The translations under genes were made by a program, and so were the position numbers. From Bin107 sp965221655 (GTDB lineage Bacteria > UBA8248): a DNA stretch of 64,000 nt. Under the pieces are notes generated by a model that was not told the origin of the DNA, ran no database searches, and worked only from the letters and a program-made list of their open reading frames with translations. Location: the NCBI GenBank assembly GCA_965221655.1, contig OZ244906.1:992001-1056000 (forward strand), read 5' to 3'. Positions 45,163 through 53,445 of the stretch are shown one piece after another; positions within the stretch are counted from its first letter, which is position 1, and the number at the start of each line of letters is the position of its first letter.

Positions 45163-46097
45163 GGAAGCGCGACTATATCGTCGGCGACGAGCTCAGCCCG
45201 GCGCACACGCTGCGCCTGATCGAGGATGCCCTCGCCCAAAAGCGCGAAGCGGCGCAGGGAAAACACCGCCCCACCCTGGCGGGCAAGAACTTTGCGCTCA
45301 TCTTCGAGAAACACTCCACCCGCACCCGGGTATCCTTTGAAGCGGGTCTCTCGCAGCTGGGCGCCTCCTCCATCTTCCTCTCGCCCAACGACGCGCAACT
45401 CGCCCGGGGGGAATCCCCCGCCGACAGCGCGAAGGTGCTCAGCGAGTACGTGGACGGCATCATCGTGCGCACCTACGCCCACGCGCGCGTGGAGGAGATG
45501 GCGCACAACGCTAGCGTGCCCGTCATCAACGGGCTGACGGACCTGCACCACCCCTGCCAGGCGCTCGCCGATTTTCTGACGATACGAGAGCATTTCGGCA
45601 CGCTCGAAGGCATGAAGCTCGCCTACCTGGGGGACGGAAACAACGTGCTCCATTCGCTGCTGATCGTGGGTGCGCTCCTGGGCGTGGAGGTAGCCGCCGC
45701 CTGCCCGCCCGAATATCAACCCGACGCGGCGGTGCTTGCGCGCGCACAAGAGGCCGCGCACGCCTCGGGCGCGAAAATCGGCGTAACGCAAGACGCGGAA
45801 GATGCCTGCGCGGACGCCGCCGTCGTCTACACCGACGTGTGGACCTCCATGGGCCAGGAAGCCGAAAACGAGCGCCGCCAGAGCGTGCTGGCCCCCTACC
45901 AGGTGAGCGAGGCGGCGTTTCGGGGCGCGCGGGATGGGGCCGTCTTCATGCACTGCCTGCCCGCCCACCGGGGCGAGGAGGTGACGGCGGAGGTCATCGA
46001 CGGTCCGCGCAGCCTCGTCTTCCGCCAGGCGGGCAACCGCCTCCATGCGCAGAAGGTTCTGCTGCACGTTCTCGCCGGAGGGAGCGATGACGCCTAA
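45159..46097 (+). CDS. argF: Ornithine carbamoyltransferase
   Basis: 312 aa from a GTG at 45159. The carbamoyl-phosphate motif STRTR is in EKHSTRTRVSFEAG, the second phosphate contact HPCQALAD is near residue 125, and the ornithine/active-site HCLPAHRGEEVT lies near the C-terminus. It makes citrulline. The last 11 nt overlap argG. Confidence 0.95.
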   Translation: MRKRDYIVGDELSPAHTLRLIEDALAQKREAAQGKHRPTLAGKNFALIFEKHSTRTRVSFEAGLSQLGASSIFLSPNDAQLARGESPADSAKVLSEYVDGIIVRTYAHARVEEMAHNASVPVINGLTDLHHPCQALADFLTIREHFGTLEGMKLAYLGDGNNVLHSLLIVGALLGVEVAAACPPEYQPDAAVLARAQEAAHASGAKIGVTQDAEDACADAAVVYTDVWTSMGQEAENERRQSVLAPYQVSEAAFRGARDGAVFMHCLPAHRGEEVTAEVIDGPRSLVFRQAGNRLHAQKVLLHVLAGGSDDA

Positions 46098-47307
46098 GCC
46101 CAGCAAAGTGGTGCTCGCCTACTCGGGCGGGCTGGACACCTCCGTCATGCTCAAGTGGATCAAGGAGCGCTACGATTGTCCCGTCGTCGCCTACGCGGCG
46201 GACGTGGGCCAGGGACCGGGTGAGTTGGACGGCCTGGAGGAGAAGGCGCTCGCCACGGGGGCGGAGTCCTGCCACGTCTTGGACTTGCGCGAGGAATTCG
46301 CGCGCGACTACGTATTCCCCATGCTGCGCGCGGGTGCGGTCTACGAGGGAGCCTATCTGCTGGGAACCTCCATCGCCCGGCCCGTCATCGCCAAGGGGCA
46401 GATGGACGTGCTGCGCGAGACGGGGGCGGACGCCGTGGCCCACGGCGCTACGGGCAAGGGCAACGACCAGGTGCGATTCGAAATGACCTACGCCTCCATC
46501 GACCCGGAGGTCTCCGTCATCGCTCCGTGGCGCGACTGGGACTTCGGCGGACGTATGCAGCTCATCGCCTACGCGGAGCGGCACGGCATCCCCATACCGG
46601 TGAGCGCCGAGAAACCCTATTCGATGGACAGGAACCTCCTGCACATCAGCTTTGAGGGCGGGGTGCTGGAAGACCCCTGGGCCGAGCCGCCCGCGGACAT
46701 GTTCGTCCTGAGCGCCTCGCCCGAAGAAGCACCCGACAGCCCCGCATACGTGGAAATCGCCTTTGAAGCCGGCGACCCCGTGGCCCTGAACGGGGAGCCT
46801 CTCGCACCCGTCGCGATGATGGAGCGGCTCAACGCCCTGGCGGGTGCGCACGGGGTGGGGCGGGTGGACATGGTGGAAAACCGCTTCGTGGGCATGAAGA
46901 GCAGGGGCGTCTACGAGACGCCCGGCGGCACGGTGCTCCACGCGGCGCGGCGCGCGGTGGAATCCCTCACGATGGACCGCGAGGTGATGCAGCTGCGCGA
47001 TTCGCTCATCCCCAAATACGCGCAACTCGTCTACAACGGCTTTTGGTTCGCCCCCGAGCGGGAGTTCCTGCAAACGGCCATCGACAGCGCGGCGCGCTCC
47101 ACCTGCGGCGTTGCCCGGCTCAAGCTCTACAAGGGGGCGTGCAGCGTCGTGGGCAGAAAGGCCCCCGAGAACCGCACGCTCTACCGCTCCGACCTGGCTA
47201 CGTTCGAAGAAGACGCGGTGTATTCCCAAAAGGATGCGGAGGGCTTTATCCGCCTCAACGCCCTGCGGCTGCGCACCCGCGCGCAACGCGACGCGGAGGA
47301 AACTTAA
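46087..47307 (+). CDS. argG: Argininosuccinate synthase
   Basis: 406 aa from the ATG at 46087 with GGAGGGAG upstream. The PP-loop is VVLAYSGGLDTSVMLKW, with HGATGKGNDQVRFE and APWRDWDFGGR as substrate contacts and EKPYSMDRNLLHIS farther on. It condenses citrulline and aspartate. It closes the argBDFG run; argH is not in the window, and secF converges from the other side. Confidence 0.96.
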   Translation: MTPKPSKVVLAYSGGLDTSVMLKWIKERYDCPVVAYAADVGQGPGELDGLEEKALATGAESCHVLDLREEFARDYVFPMLRAGAVYEGAYLLGTSIARPVIAKGQMDVLRETGADAVAHGATGKGNDQVRFEMTYASIDPEVSVIAPWRDWDFGGRMQLIAYAERHGIPIPVSAEKPYSMDRNLLHISFEGGVLEDPWAEPPADMFVLSASPEEAPDSPAYVEIAFEAGDPVALNGEPLAPVAMMERLNALAGAHGVGRVDMVENRFVGMKSRGVYETPGGTVLHAARRAVESLTMDREVMQLRDSLIPKYAQLVYNGFWFAPEREFLQTAIDSAARSTCGVARLKLYKGACSVVGRKAPENRTLYRSDLATFEEDAVYSQKDAEGFIRLNALRLRTRAQRDAEET

Positions 47308-47323
47308 ACTTCCTGGGAGGCGC

Positions 47324-48253
47324 TCACGCCCGGGCGGCGGAGCCCTTTTTGGTGCGGGAGCCGCCGCGCGCGGCCTCGGGCCACGCCAGCAGAATGGGGC
47401 TGGCCACGTAGATGGAAGAGTAGGTACCCGCCACGATGCCGACGACCAGCGTGAAGGCGACGTCGGATATCACGTCTCCCCCCAGAAAAAGAAACGCCAG
47501 CACGGCGACCAGCGTCGTCCCCGAGGTGAGGAGGGTGCGCGAGAGCGTCTGGTTGATGGACTTGTTGACGAGCTCGGCGAAATCCGCGCGGCGCGCAGTG
47601 CGCGTGTTCTCGCGAATGCGGTCGAACACCACGATGGTGTCGTTGAGTGAATAACCGATTATCGTCAACACGGCGGCAACGATGGGCAGCGAGAACTCCT
47701 TGCCCGAAAGCGAAAACACGCCCAGAGTTATCACCACGTCGTGAAGCAGTGCGACGACCGATGCAATCGCCTGGCGAAACCGAAAGCGAAAACTCACGTA
47801 AGCCAGAATGCCGAGGAGCGCGAACAACATGCTGCTCAAGGCCTTCTGGCGCAGGTCCGCCCCCACCTTGGGGCCGACCATCTCGGTGCGCCGCATGAGG
47901 AAGGCGTCTTTGCCGAACTTCTTGACCAGGGCGCCCTGCACGATGGATTCCACGCCCTTCACGTTGCCCGAGCTCTTCTCCACGCGAATCAGGAACTCCC
48001 TGTCCGAGCCGAAGTTCTGGATGACGGTGTCGCCCAGTGCGAGGCCGTCGAGGGCGCCGCGCACCTCCGCGATGGGCTCCGCTTGCTTGAACTGCACCTG
48101 CACCAGCGTTCCGCCCGTGAAGTCGATGCCGTAGTTGATCCCCCGCGTGAGGAGCAACACGAGCGAAAGCGCCACGAGGGCGCACGAGACGACGACGAAG
48201 AGCTTGATTTTGCCTACGATGTCGAACGATGTGTCCGGCCGTATGATCTCCAT
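47324..48253 (-). CDS. secF: Protein translocase subunit SecF
   Basis: 309 aa, six membrane segments. The first periplasmic part starts GINYGIDFTGGTLVQVQF, and the transmembrane core has FALLGILAYVSFRF, GYSLNDTIVVFDRIREN (the family signature) and NQTLSRTLLTSGTTLVAVLAF. It works with SecD to pull secreted proteins outward using the ion gradient. Start ATG and secD stop share one base (TAATG). Confidence 0.95.
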   Translation of the reverse strand: MEIIRPDTSFDIVGKIKLFVVVSCALVALSLVLLLTRGINYGIDFTGGTLVQVQFKQAEPIAEVRGALDGLALGDTVIQNFGSDREFLIRVEKSSGNVKGVESIVQGALVKKFGKDAFLMRRTEMVGPKVGADLRQKALSSMLFALLGILAYVSFRFRFRQAIASVVALLHDVVITLGVFSLSGKEFSLPIVAAVLTIIGYSLNDTIVVFDRIRENTRTARRADFAELVNKSINQTLSRTLLTSGTTLVAVLAFLFLGGDVISDVAFTLVVGIVAGTYSSIYVASPILLAWPEAARGGSRTKKGSAARA

Positions 48254-49803
48254 TAGATGCTGAGGCTCCTCACGTCGGTGCGGAACAAGAACATGTTGTA
48301 CACGAAGCGGGTCACGAAGATGGCGGTGAACATGCTCGCCACGATGCCGATGCTCAGCGTGACGGCGAATCCCTTGATGGGTCCCGTGCCGAATTGCAGG
48401 AGCACCAGGGCGGCGATGAGCGTCGTCACGTTCGCGTCCAGAATCGTGAGGAAGGCCTTGCCGTAGCCCGCGTCAATGGCCGAGCGAATGGTTTTCCCGA
48501 GGCGCAACTCTTCCCTGATGCGCTCGAAGACAAGCACGTTCGCGTCGACCGCCATACCGACCGTGAGCACGATGCCCGCGATGCCCGGCAGGGTGAGCGT
48601 CGCCCCGAAAAAGCCGAGCGCACCCATGAGAATCAACAGGTTGAACAAAAGCGCCATCACCGCCACCGCTCCGCTCAACTTGTAGTAGACGGCCATGAAA
48701 ACGAGCACGAGGATGAAGCCCACGATGATGCTCATCAGCCCCTGGCGCACGGAATCCGCCCCCAGCGAGGGGCCGACGTTTCTCTCCTCGAGCACTTCCA
48801 CCGGAGCGGGCAGTGCGCCTGCGCGCAGGGCTATCGCCAAATCCCGCGCCTCTTCCAGCGTAAAGCTTCCCGTTATTTGCGCCCTGCCCTGGCTGATGCG
48901 CTCCTGAATGACGGGTGCGCTGTAGACGACGCCGTCCAGGACGATGGCGAGCCGCCTGCCCACGTTCGCCGCCGTGAGGCGGTCGAACGCCTCCGCCCCT
49001 GTCGCGTCAAAGGTGATGGAGACGTAAGACTGGTTGAAGCGATCCCCTATCTCCACGCGCGCGTCGGTGAGGTTATCGCCCGTGAGGGCGGCCTCTTTCT
49101 TGACCAGCAGGGGCGTGCGCCGGAGCACTTCGCCCGTCTGCCTGTCGCGCGACACCTCATCGAGCAGTTCGAGGCCTTCGGGTGCGCGGCCGCTTTGCCG
49201 CGCGCGCGCCACGTCGGCCTCGGTGTCCACCATCTTGAACTCGAGCAGCGCCGTCTTGCCGATGAGCGACTTCGCCCGCGCGGGGTCCTCCACGCCGGGC
49301 AGCTGGATGATGATGCGCCGCTCACCCTGCCGCTGGAGGGTGGGCTCGCGCACGCCGAACTGATCGATGCGGTTGCGAATCGTCTCGAGCGCCTGGACGA
49401 TGGATTGCTCCTTGGTGTTCTCGACCTGCAGGCTGCCCAGGAGGTAGGTGAACGTGGGCGGCGTGCCCTCTTCGCGCTCGAGGGTGAGGTCGGGATAGTT
49501 GTCCATCATCGAGAGGAAGCGCCCCCGGTCGGTGGGGCGGTGCAGCCCCGCGACGATGCGCATTCCGTCGCGCTCGAAGCGTCGCGTGCGGACGTCGTCG
49601 ACCGAGAGGCGGTTTCTGAGCTCTGAGAAGTAGCGGTCCATCTTCGATTCGACCGCCTTTTCTGACTGCACCTCGAGAACGAGATGAATCCCGCCCTGCA
49701 AATCCAGCCCGAGGTTGATGCGCTCCTCCGGAGGGATGAGATAAAACACCGAAGCGGCGATGACGATGCCTATCACCGCCGCCCGCCAGCCTGCGCCCCT
49801 CAT
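48253..49803 (-). CDS. secD: Protein translocase subunit SecD
   Basis: 516 aa from the ATG at 49803 with AGGAGAG upstream. An N-terminal membrane segment (AAVIGIVIAASVFYLIPP) is followed by NLGLDLQGGIHLVLEV, the P1 periplasmic domain, and five membrane segments including GIVLTVGMAVDANVLVFERIREEL. It forms a heterodimer with SecF and sits in an operon with yajC upstream. Confidence 0.95.
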   Translation of the reverse strand: MRGAGWRAAVIGIVIAASVFYLIPPEERINLGLDLQGGIHLVLEVQSEKAVESKMDRYFSELRNRLSVDDVRTRRFERDGMRIVAGLHRPTDRGRFLSMMDNYPDLTLEREEGTPPTFTYLLGSLQVENTKEQSIVQALETIRNRIDQFGVREPTLQRQGERRIIIQLPGVEDPARAKSLIGKTALLEFKMVDTEADVARARQSGRAPEGLELLDEVSRDRQTGEVLRRTPLLVKKEAALTGDNLTDARVEIGDRFNQSYVSITFDATGAEAFDRLTAANVGRRLAIVLDGVVYSAPVIQERISQGRAQITGSFTLEEARDLAIALRAGALPAPVEVLEERNVGPSLGADSVRQGLMSIIVGFILVLVFMAVYYKLSGAVAVMALLFNLLILMGALGFFGATLTLPGIAGIVLTVGMAVDANVLVFERIREELRLGKTIRSAIDAGYGKAFLTILDANVTTLIAALVLLQFGTGPIKGFAVTLSIGIVASMFTAIFVTRFVYNMFLFRTDVRSLSI

Positions 49804-49874
49804 GAAACTCTCCTCGCCTCGGACGGCCCGCGCCACCCGTTCTGAAAACTCTCTCCCCCCCGCGCGGGGGAGGT

Positions 49875-50255
49875 TTAGCTTTTCTCCGGTTTTTCTTTCT
49901 GGGGAGCTTTATTGGCGCTCGCCTCCGCCCGGCTCGTGATGAACGACCTCTGCATGCGGATACGCACGTTTTCGTCCACCTTCACCGTAACGACGTCGTC
50001 CTTGATGCGCGCCACCTCGCCGAGGATTCCGTTCGCCACGACCTGATCGCCCGGCCGCAGCGCCTCCTGCATCCTGCGGATTTCCTGCTGCCGCTTCTGC
50101 TGGGGGCGGATCATGATGAAGTAGATGATCGCGAAGATCATCAAGAACGGCGCGAGCTGAATCAGAAAGCTGGGCTGCCCGCCGCCGTCGCCGGCGGGGG
50201 CCATGGCGTGTGCGAGAGACGGGCCCGCGAACCATGACGCCAGGGAATCAAGCAT
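49875..50255 (-). CDS. yajC: Preprotein translocase subunit YajC
   Basis: 126 aa from the ATG at 50255, with GGAG nine bases upstream; an in-frame upstream extension reaches into the island and is rejected. The N-terminus is longer than in E. coli YajC (MLDSLASWFAGPSLAHAMAP...). The membrane segment FLIQLAPFLMIFAIIYFIMI is followed by RPQQKRQQEIRRMQEALRPGDQVVANGILGEVARI, the family core. It normally follows tgt; here a foreign island separates the two. Confidence 0.92.
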   Translation of the reverse strand: MLDSLASWFAGPSLAHAMAPAGDGGGQPSFLIQLAPFLMIFAIIYFIMIRPQQKRQQEIRRMQEALRPGDQVVANGILGEVARIKDDVVTVKVDENVRIRMQRSFITSRAEASANKAPQKEKPEKS

Positions 50256-50304
50256 TCTTTCGGTCTCCACGGAAAAAGGTTCCTTCGGGCTGCACGGCCA
50301 AAGT

Positions 50305-50333
50305 TTGGTAGCAAAGCCCCTATGGCTTGTCAA
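50305..50333 (-). promoter_or_regulatory. Promoter serving yajC-secD-secF
   Basis: On the minus strand a perfect TTGACA (50328-50333) is 17 nt from TACCAA (50305-50310), 50 nt upstream of yajC. The -35 overlaps the 9-bp direct repeat that marks the left island boundary. Confidence 0.45.
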
Positions 50334-50337
50334 GCAA
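50329..50337. repeat. Left copy of 9-bp direct repeat flanking the restriction island
   Basis: GTCAAGCAA at 50329-50337 recurs at 53378-53386. Both lie where the base composition switches between GC-rich backbone and the AT-richer restriction genes, as expected of a target-site duplication or recombination joint. Confidence 0.45.
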
Positions 50338-50369
50338 AGGCGTTGGGAATCAAAATCTTTTGATATTCC

Positions 50370-50407
50370 ATCCTCCGTGTGATATTTTTTGCTCACACTA
50401 GGAGGAT
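50370..50407. repeat. Inverted repeat at the left end of the island
   Basis: ATCCTCC (50370-50376) and TGTGA (50378-50382) pair with TCACA (50393-50397) and GGAGGAT (50401-50407) around a T-rich 10-nt centre. It could act as operator or terminator between yajC and the island. The rest of 50256-50533 holds no recognisable gene. Confidence 0.5.
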
Positions 50408-50567
50408 TGCAGTGCCACTGAAAGCACTTGGGACATCACATCGCTAAGGACTCACATTGCTCGAAGTCGCGGACACGTTCCATCAGCAAAGATCATACAA
50501 AAGAATCAAGAACCACGTACACAAGAAGAAAAAATGAATAAATCAAACAAAATCAATAACTTGAATA

Positions 50568-50581
50568 CCCCCCCCCCCCCC
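50568..50581 (+). repeat. C14 homopolymer at the 5' end of the restriction-modification gene
   Basis: Fourteen C residues follow an ATG frame that starts at 50534 (MNKSNKINNLNTPPPP...). At the present length that frame ends in TAG at 50699-50701. With one C fewer, or two more, it would join the nuclease-methyltransferase frame without a stop. This is the layout of a slipped-strand phase-variable gene. Confidence 0.7.
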
Positions 50582-50666
50582 GAATTTTTCGAAGTCCATT
50601 CCCACATCAACTCTGCCAGATTGCAGGAACCACCTCAGAGAAAAAGCATCATCCATATCCGATTGC

Positions 50667-52601
50667 GTGGTAACTGCAAAGAACGGAGAGTTTTCCTATA
50701 GTCCGGACATTAAGTTCGGCAGAAGCCCACAATGGAACCAAGATGAAGAAGTTGTGAGGGCGTTCGTCTTAATTTATGTCATTCACGAACTAGGTTATTC
50801 CCCTCACCTGGTAACGATAGATTATCCGGTTCCTGCGCGTGTCGGCAGAGGAGCCAAGGACAAATATGCGGACATCGCTATTAGTCATCCAGAAACATCG
50901 AGTTCCATCTATGCTCTCATTGAGTTGAAAACGGAGGATCAGTTCGCGAAAGAACGCATGGAAGCCTGGGAAACCCAACTTTTCGGGTTAGTCCCGTTCT
51001 TAAGCGATCCCCCAAATTATCTGGTGTACGGAACCTTTCGCTTAGATGACTCTCCGAAACCGGAACTGGAAACCGTTGACGCCCAAAAGTATCACAAGTT
51101 CGAGACCTGGAAGTCAGACGGCTTTGTAGTGTCGGCAGATGATATTGCCAAAAACTATGGCAAACCGAATAAGGTTCCCTTCGTTCACCGAGGCGAGAGA
51201 CCACTTCGTTCCGAGGCATCTCAAACAGAGCTAGATTGTCTTCGCACAGACTTGCACAACATTTTATGGGGTGGGGGTGCAAACAGTGATACGGATATTT
51301 TCAACCTGTTGACAAGGCTGATATTGGCCAAGGTTCACGATGAGCGCGATACGCCTACATCAGAAAAATATCAGTTTCAGGTGCTACAGGGGGAATCCCT
51401 TTCCGACACTATGGAGCGCATCAACAGATTGTATCGTACCGCTTTGAAATCTAGGCTGGGCGCTTCGCAAGACTATGCAGACGCCCAGACGGTGAAAGAG
51501 GTGGAAAAGGGGACGGACGGGCAAGTTCGCTTCGCCATCGAAAGTTTGGAGAAATACAACTTCACCGCGATCACAAGAGATGTCGAATCGGATTTGATGG
51601 GTGATTTCTTTGAGCGAATCATGCGAACCGGCTTCAAGCAAACCAAAGGCCAGTTTTTCACCCATCCCAATATTGGAAGATTCATGGTCGATGCGCTCTC
51701 TTTGCCGGAATTGGCGGTAGAGCGCGTCGCTAATGGACAGGAGCCGCCCACCGTCATAGACCCCTCCGCAGGATGTGGCACCTTTCTTCTACAGGCAATG
51801 AAGAGAATGACCGACGCTCTCCACGAAGCGGCACATGACATAGAACAACTTGGCGAAGACGCCAAGGCGATGTTGCAGAAAATCATCGCTGCCGTCCCAA
51901 GGCATATATGGGTGGAACAATATTGCTATGGAACGGAGATTCACACTGATCTGGGATTGGCCGCTCAGGTCAACATGTTACTTCATGCCGATGGTTCTTC
52001 ATCCATCTTTGTTGGACAGGAGCGAGGAGACGGATTGCAAGGATTTTCTCAATACCCCTCGAACAAACCCCTGCTTTCTACTTCTCAGGATCGGGACGAT
52101 TACACCCACAAGGTCAATGAGAACTTCGATGTCGTCATCACGAATCCGCCTTTTGCTGTCACGTATTCAGAGCAGGATATAGACCGATATGCTCGCTCTA
52201 TCTCGATCATGTCCGAATCGAAAAAGAGCGAGGATATGTTCGTCGACCGTTGGTTTCAACTCCTAAAGGAAGGGGGAAGGCTCGCGGCCGTTGTTCCGAA
52301 CAGTCTACTGGATGGAAAGAAGAGCGCGGGGCGCGATTTCCTCTTGCATCGATTTTGGGTAAGAGCCATCATCTCATTACCCGCAGATGCCTTTTACCCA
52401 TACACGAACACTAAGACTTCTTTGCTGTTCGCACAAAAAAAGCGTCAAACCGACGATGCATCCCAACAGAAACGAGATGTGCTATTCGCACGGGCAAACT
52501 ACATTGGCTACAGGAGAACGGCGAAAAAGGAGACGCCCCATCCGCAAAATGACCTCACCGATATTCTTGCCGAACTCAAAGGAAGGCCAGTATGGACATG
52601 A
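50667..52601 (+). CDS. Fused restriction nuclease-N6-adenine DNA methyltransferase (BcgI-A/type I M-like)
   Basis: 644 aa from a GTG at 50667 that lacks a clear ribosome binding site; the real start may be the ATG at 50534 when the C tract is one base shorter. Residues 25-130 look like the HsdR_N nuclease fold: D69 in KYADIAIS and E86-x-K88 in YALIELK form a PD-(D/E)xK pattern. The methyltransferase domain has DPSAGCGTF (motif I, near 365) and NPPF (motif IV, near 493), with a helical N-terminal part typical of HsdM. A single chain that cuts and methylates, next to a separate specificity gene, matches type IIB enzymes such as BcgI. Codon use is AT-richer than in neighbours, indicating transfer. 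Confidence 0.82.
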   Translation: MVTAKNGEFSYSPDIKFGRSPQWNQDEEVVRAFVLIYVIHELGYSPHLVTIDYPVPARVGRGAKDKYADIAISHPETSSSIYALIELKTEDQFAKERMEAWETQLFGLVPFLSDPPNYLVYGTFRLDDSPKPELETVDAQKYHKFETWKSDGFVVSADDIAKNYGKPNKVPFVHRGERPLRSEASQTELDCLRTDLHNILWGGGANSDTDIFNLLTRLILAKVHDERDTPTSEKYQFQVLQGESLSDTMERINRLYRTALKSRLGASQDYADAQTVKEVEKGTDGQVRFAIESLEKYNFTAITRDVESDLMGDFFERIMRTGFKQTKGQFFTHPNIGRFMVDALSLPELAVERVANGQEPPTVIDPSAGCGTFLLQAMKRMTDALHEAAHDIEQLGEDAKAMLQKIIAAVPRHIWVEQYCYGTEIHTDLGLAAQVNMLLHADGSSSIFVGQERGDGLQGFSQYPSNKPLLSTSQDRDDYTHKVNENFDVVITNPPFAVTYSEQDIDRYARSISIMSESKKSEDMFVDRWFQLLKEGGRLAAVVPNSLLDGKKSAGRDFLLHRFWVRAIISLPADAFYPYTNTKTSLLFAQKKRQTDDASQQKRDVLFARANYIGYRRTAKKETPHPQNDLTDILAELKGRPVWT

Positions 52602-53302
52602 CGTATTGGGCACCTATATCCGCTCTTATGCAATTCGGGAGACTCGACGCGGAATTAGCCCTATACCACAGCCCAATTATCGACGGTGTGCCAGTAGAAA
52701 CGTTGTTCTCCACTGTCCCACAAAAGGAAGTAGATGTTTCTGACTTGCCGGTACCCTATCGTTATTGTGAAATCGGGCATGTAGATCATACGGGACGCTT
52801 GGCGCCATTTCTGGTAGAAAACGATCCGACCGTAGACAAACAAAAAGAAACGGAACGGATAGTCAAGAAAATTCACAAAGGGAACATTATGGCGGTTCAT
52901 GACTGGAGCGTTCTAATTCCGAAGACGAGAGCCTATCAGGGCAAGTTCGTTCTTGTCAGCGGACGGGAAAATGTCTTCTTCACAACTGCTTTTCTAATCA
53001 TTTCCCCCTCCAAAGATTTAATGGCCGCTTGCGATGAAGATCAAGGGGTAGCTACTTGCCTGTTGTTCCTAGCGGCGAAGCGAGAACTAGTTCCCATGTT
53101 CTCTGCAATATCCGTCTGGGGAAAATCATATCCGACACTAACGGATAAGCACCTTCATGGTATCCAAATATCCCGACAAATACTGGAGCGGGTTCTTTCC
53201 CAAAGATGGATCGACAATGCCCGCGAATTGAGGGACGTCATCGACGCTCTGCAAAATGCCGAAACCCGGTTCTTACGTATTGTCGAACGCAATGGGCTGT
53301 GA
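52592..53302 (+). CDS. Short specificity-subunit-like (HsdS/BcgI-B-like) protein
   Basis: 236 aa, overlapping the nuclease-methyltransferase gene by 10 nt. A target-recognition-domain-like body (GNIMAVHDWSVLIPKTRAY, VFFTTAFLIISP) is followed by a long helix at about 190-236 (ISRQILERVLSQRWIDNARELRDVIDALQ). With one such domain it is a half-sized specificity subunit that might dimerise to read a bipartite or palindromic site. The call rests on context and general resemblance rather than on catalytic motifs. It has the same low-GC composition as the gene before it. Confidence 0.6.
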   Translation: MDMTYWAPISALMQFGRLDAELALYHSPIIDGVPVETLFSTVPQKEVDVSDLPVPYRYCEIGHVDHTGRLAPFLVENDPTVDKQKETERIVKKIHKGNIMAVHDWSVLIPKTRAYQGKFVLVSGRENVFFTTAFLIISPSKDLMAACDEDQGVATCLLFLAAKRELVPMFSAISVWGKSYPTLTDKHLHGIQISRQILERVLSQRWIDNARELRDVIDALQNAETRFLRIVERNGL

Positions 53303-53377
53303 ATAAGAATTAAAGAAGGTGCAGAAATTCCATATGCCAGGCGCAGACGCGGAAACGACACCACGAACGTTTTTTCA

Positions 53378-53386
53378 GTCAAGCAA
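53378..53386. repeat. Right copy of 9-bp direct repeat flanking the restriction island
   Basis: GTCAAGCAA, identical to 50329-50337. GC-rich backbone resumes about 15-20 nt further on, at the end of tgt. Between the last island gene and tgt (53303-53445) there is no other gene. Confidence 0.45.
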
Positions 53387-53445
53387 GGTGAAGCGGAAAA
53401 GGGAACTTAGCCGCGCGTTTAGGCGGCCATTTTGCACCTCGGGCC

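Noticed and set aside
50378..50397. TGTGA...TCACA as a CRP site
   Set aside because: The spacer is 10 nt; CRP sites have 6 nt between these half-sites. The arms also extend as a longer hairpin.
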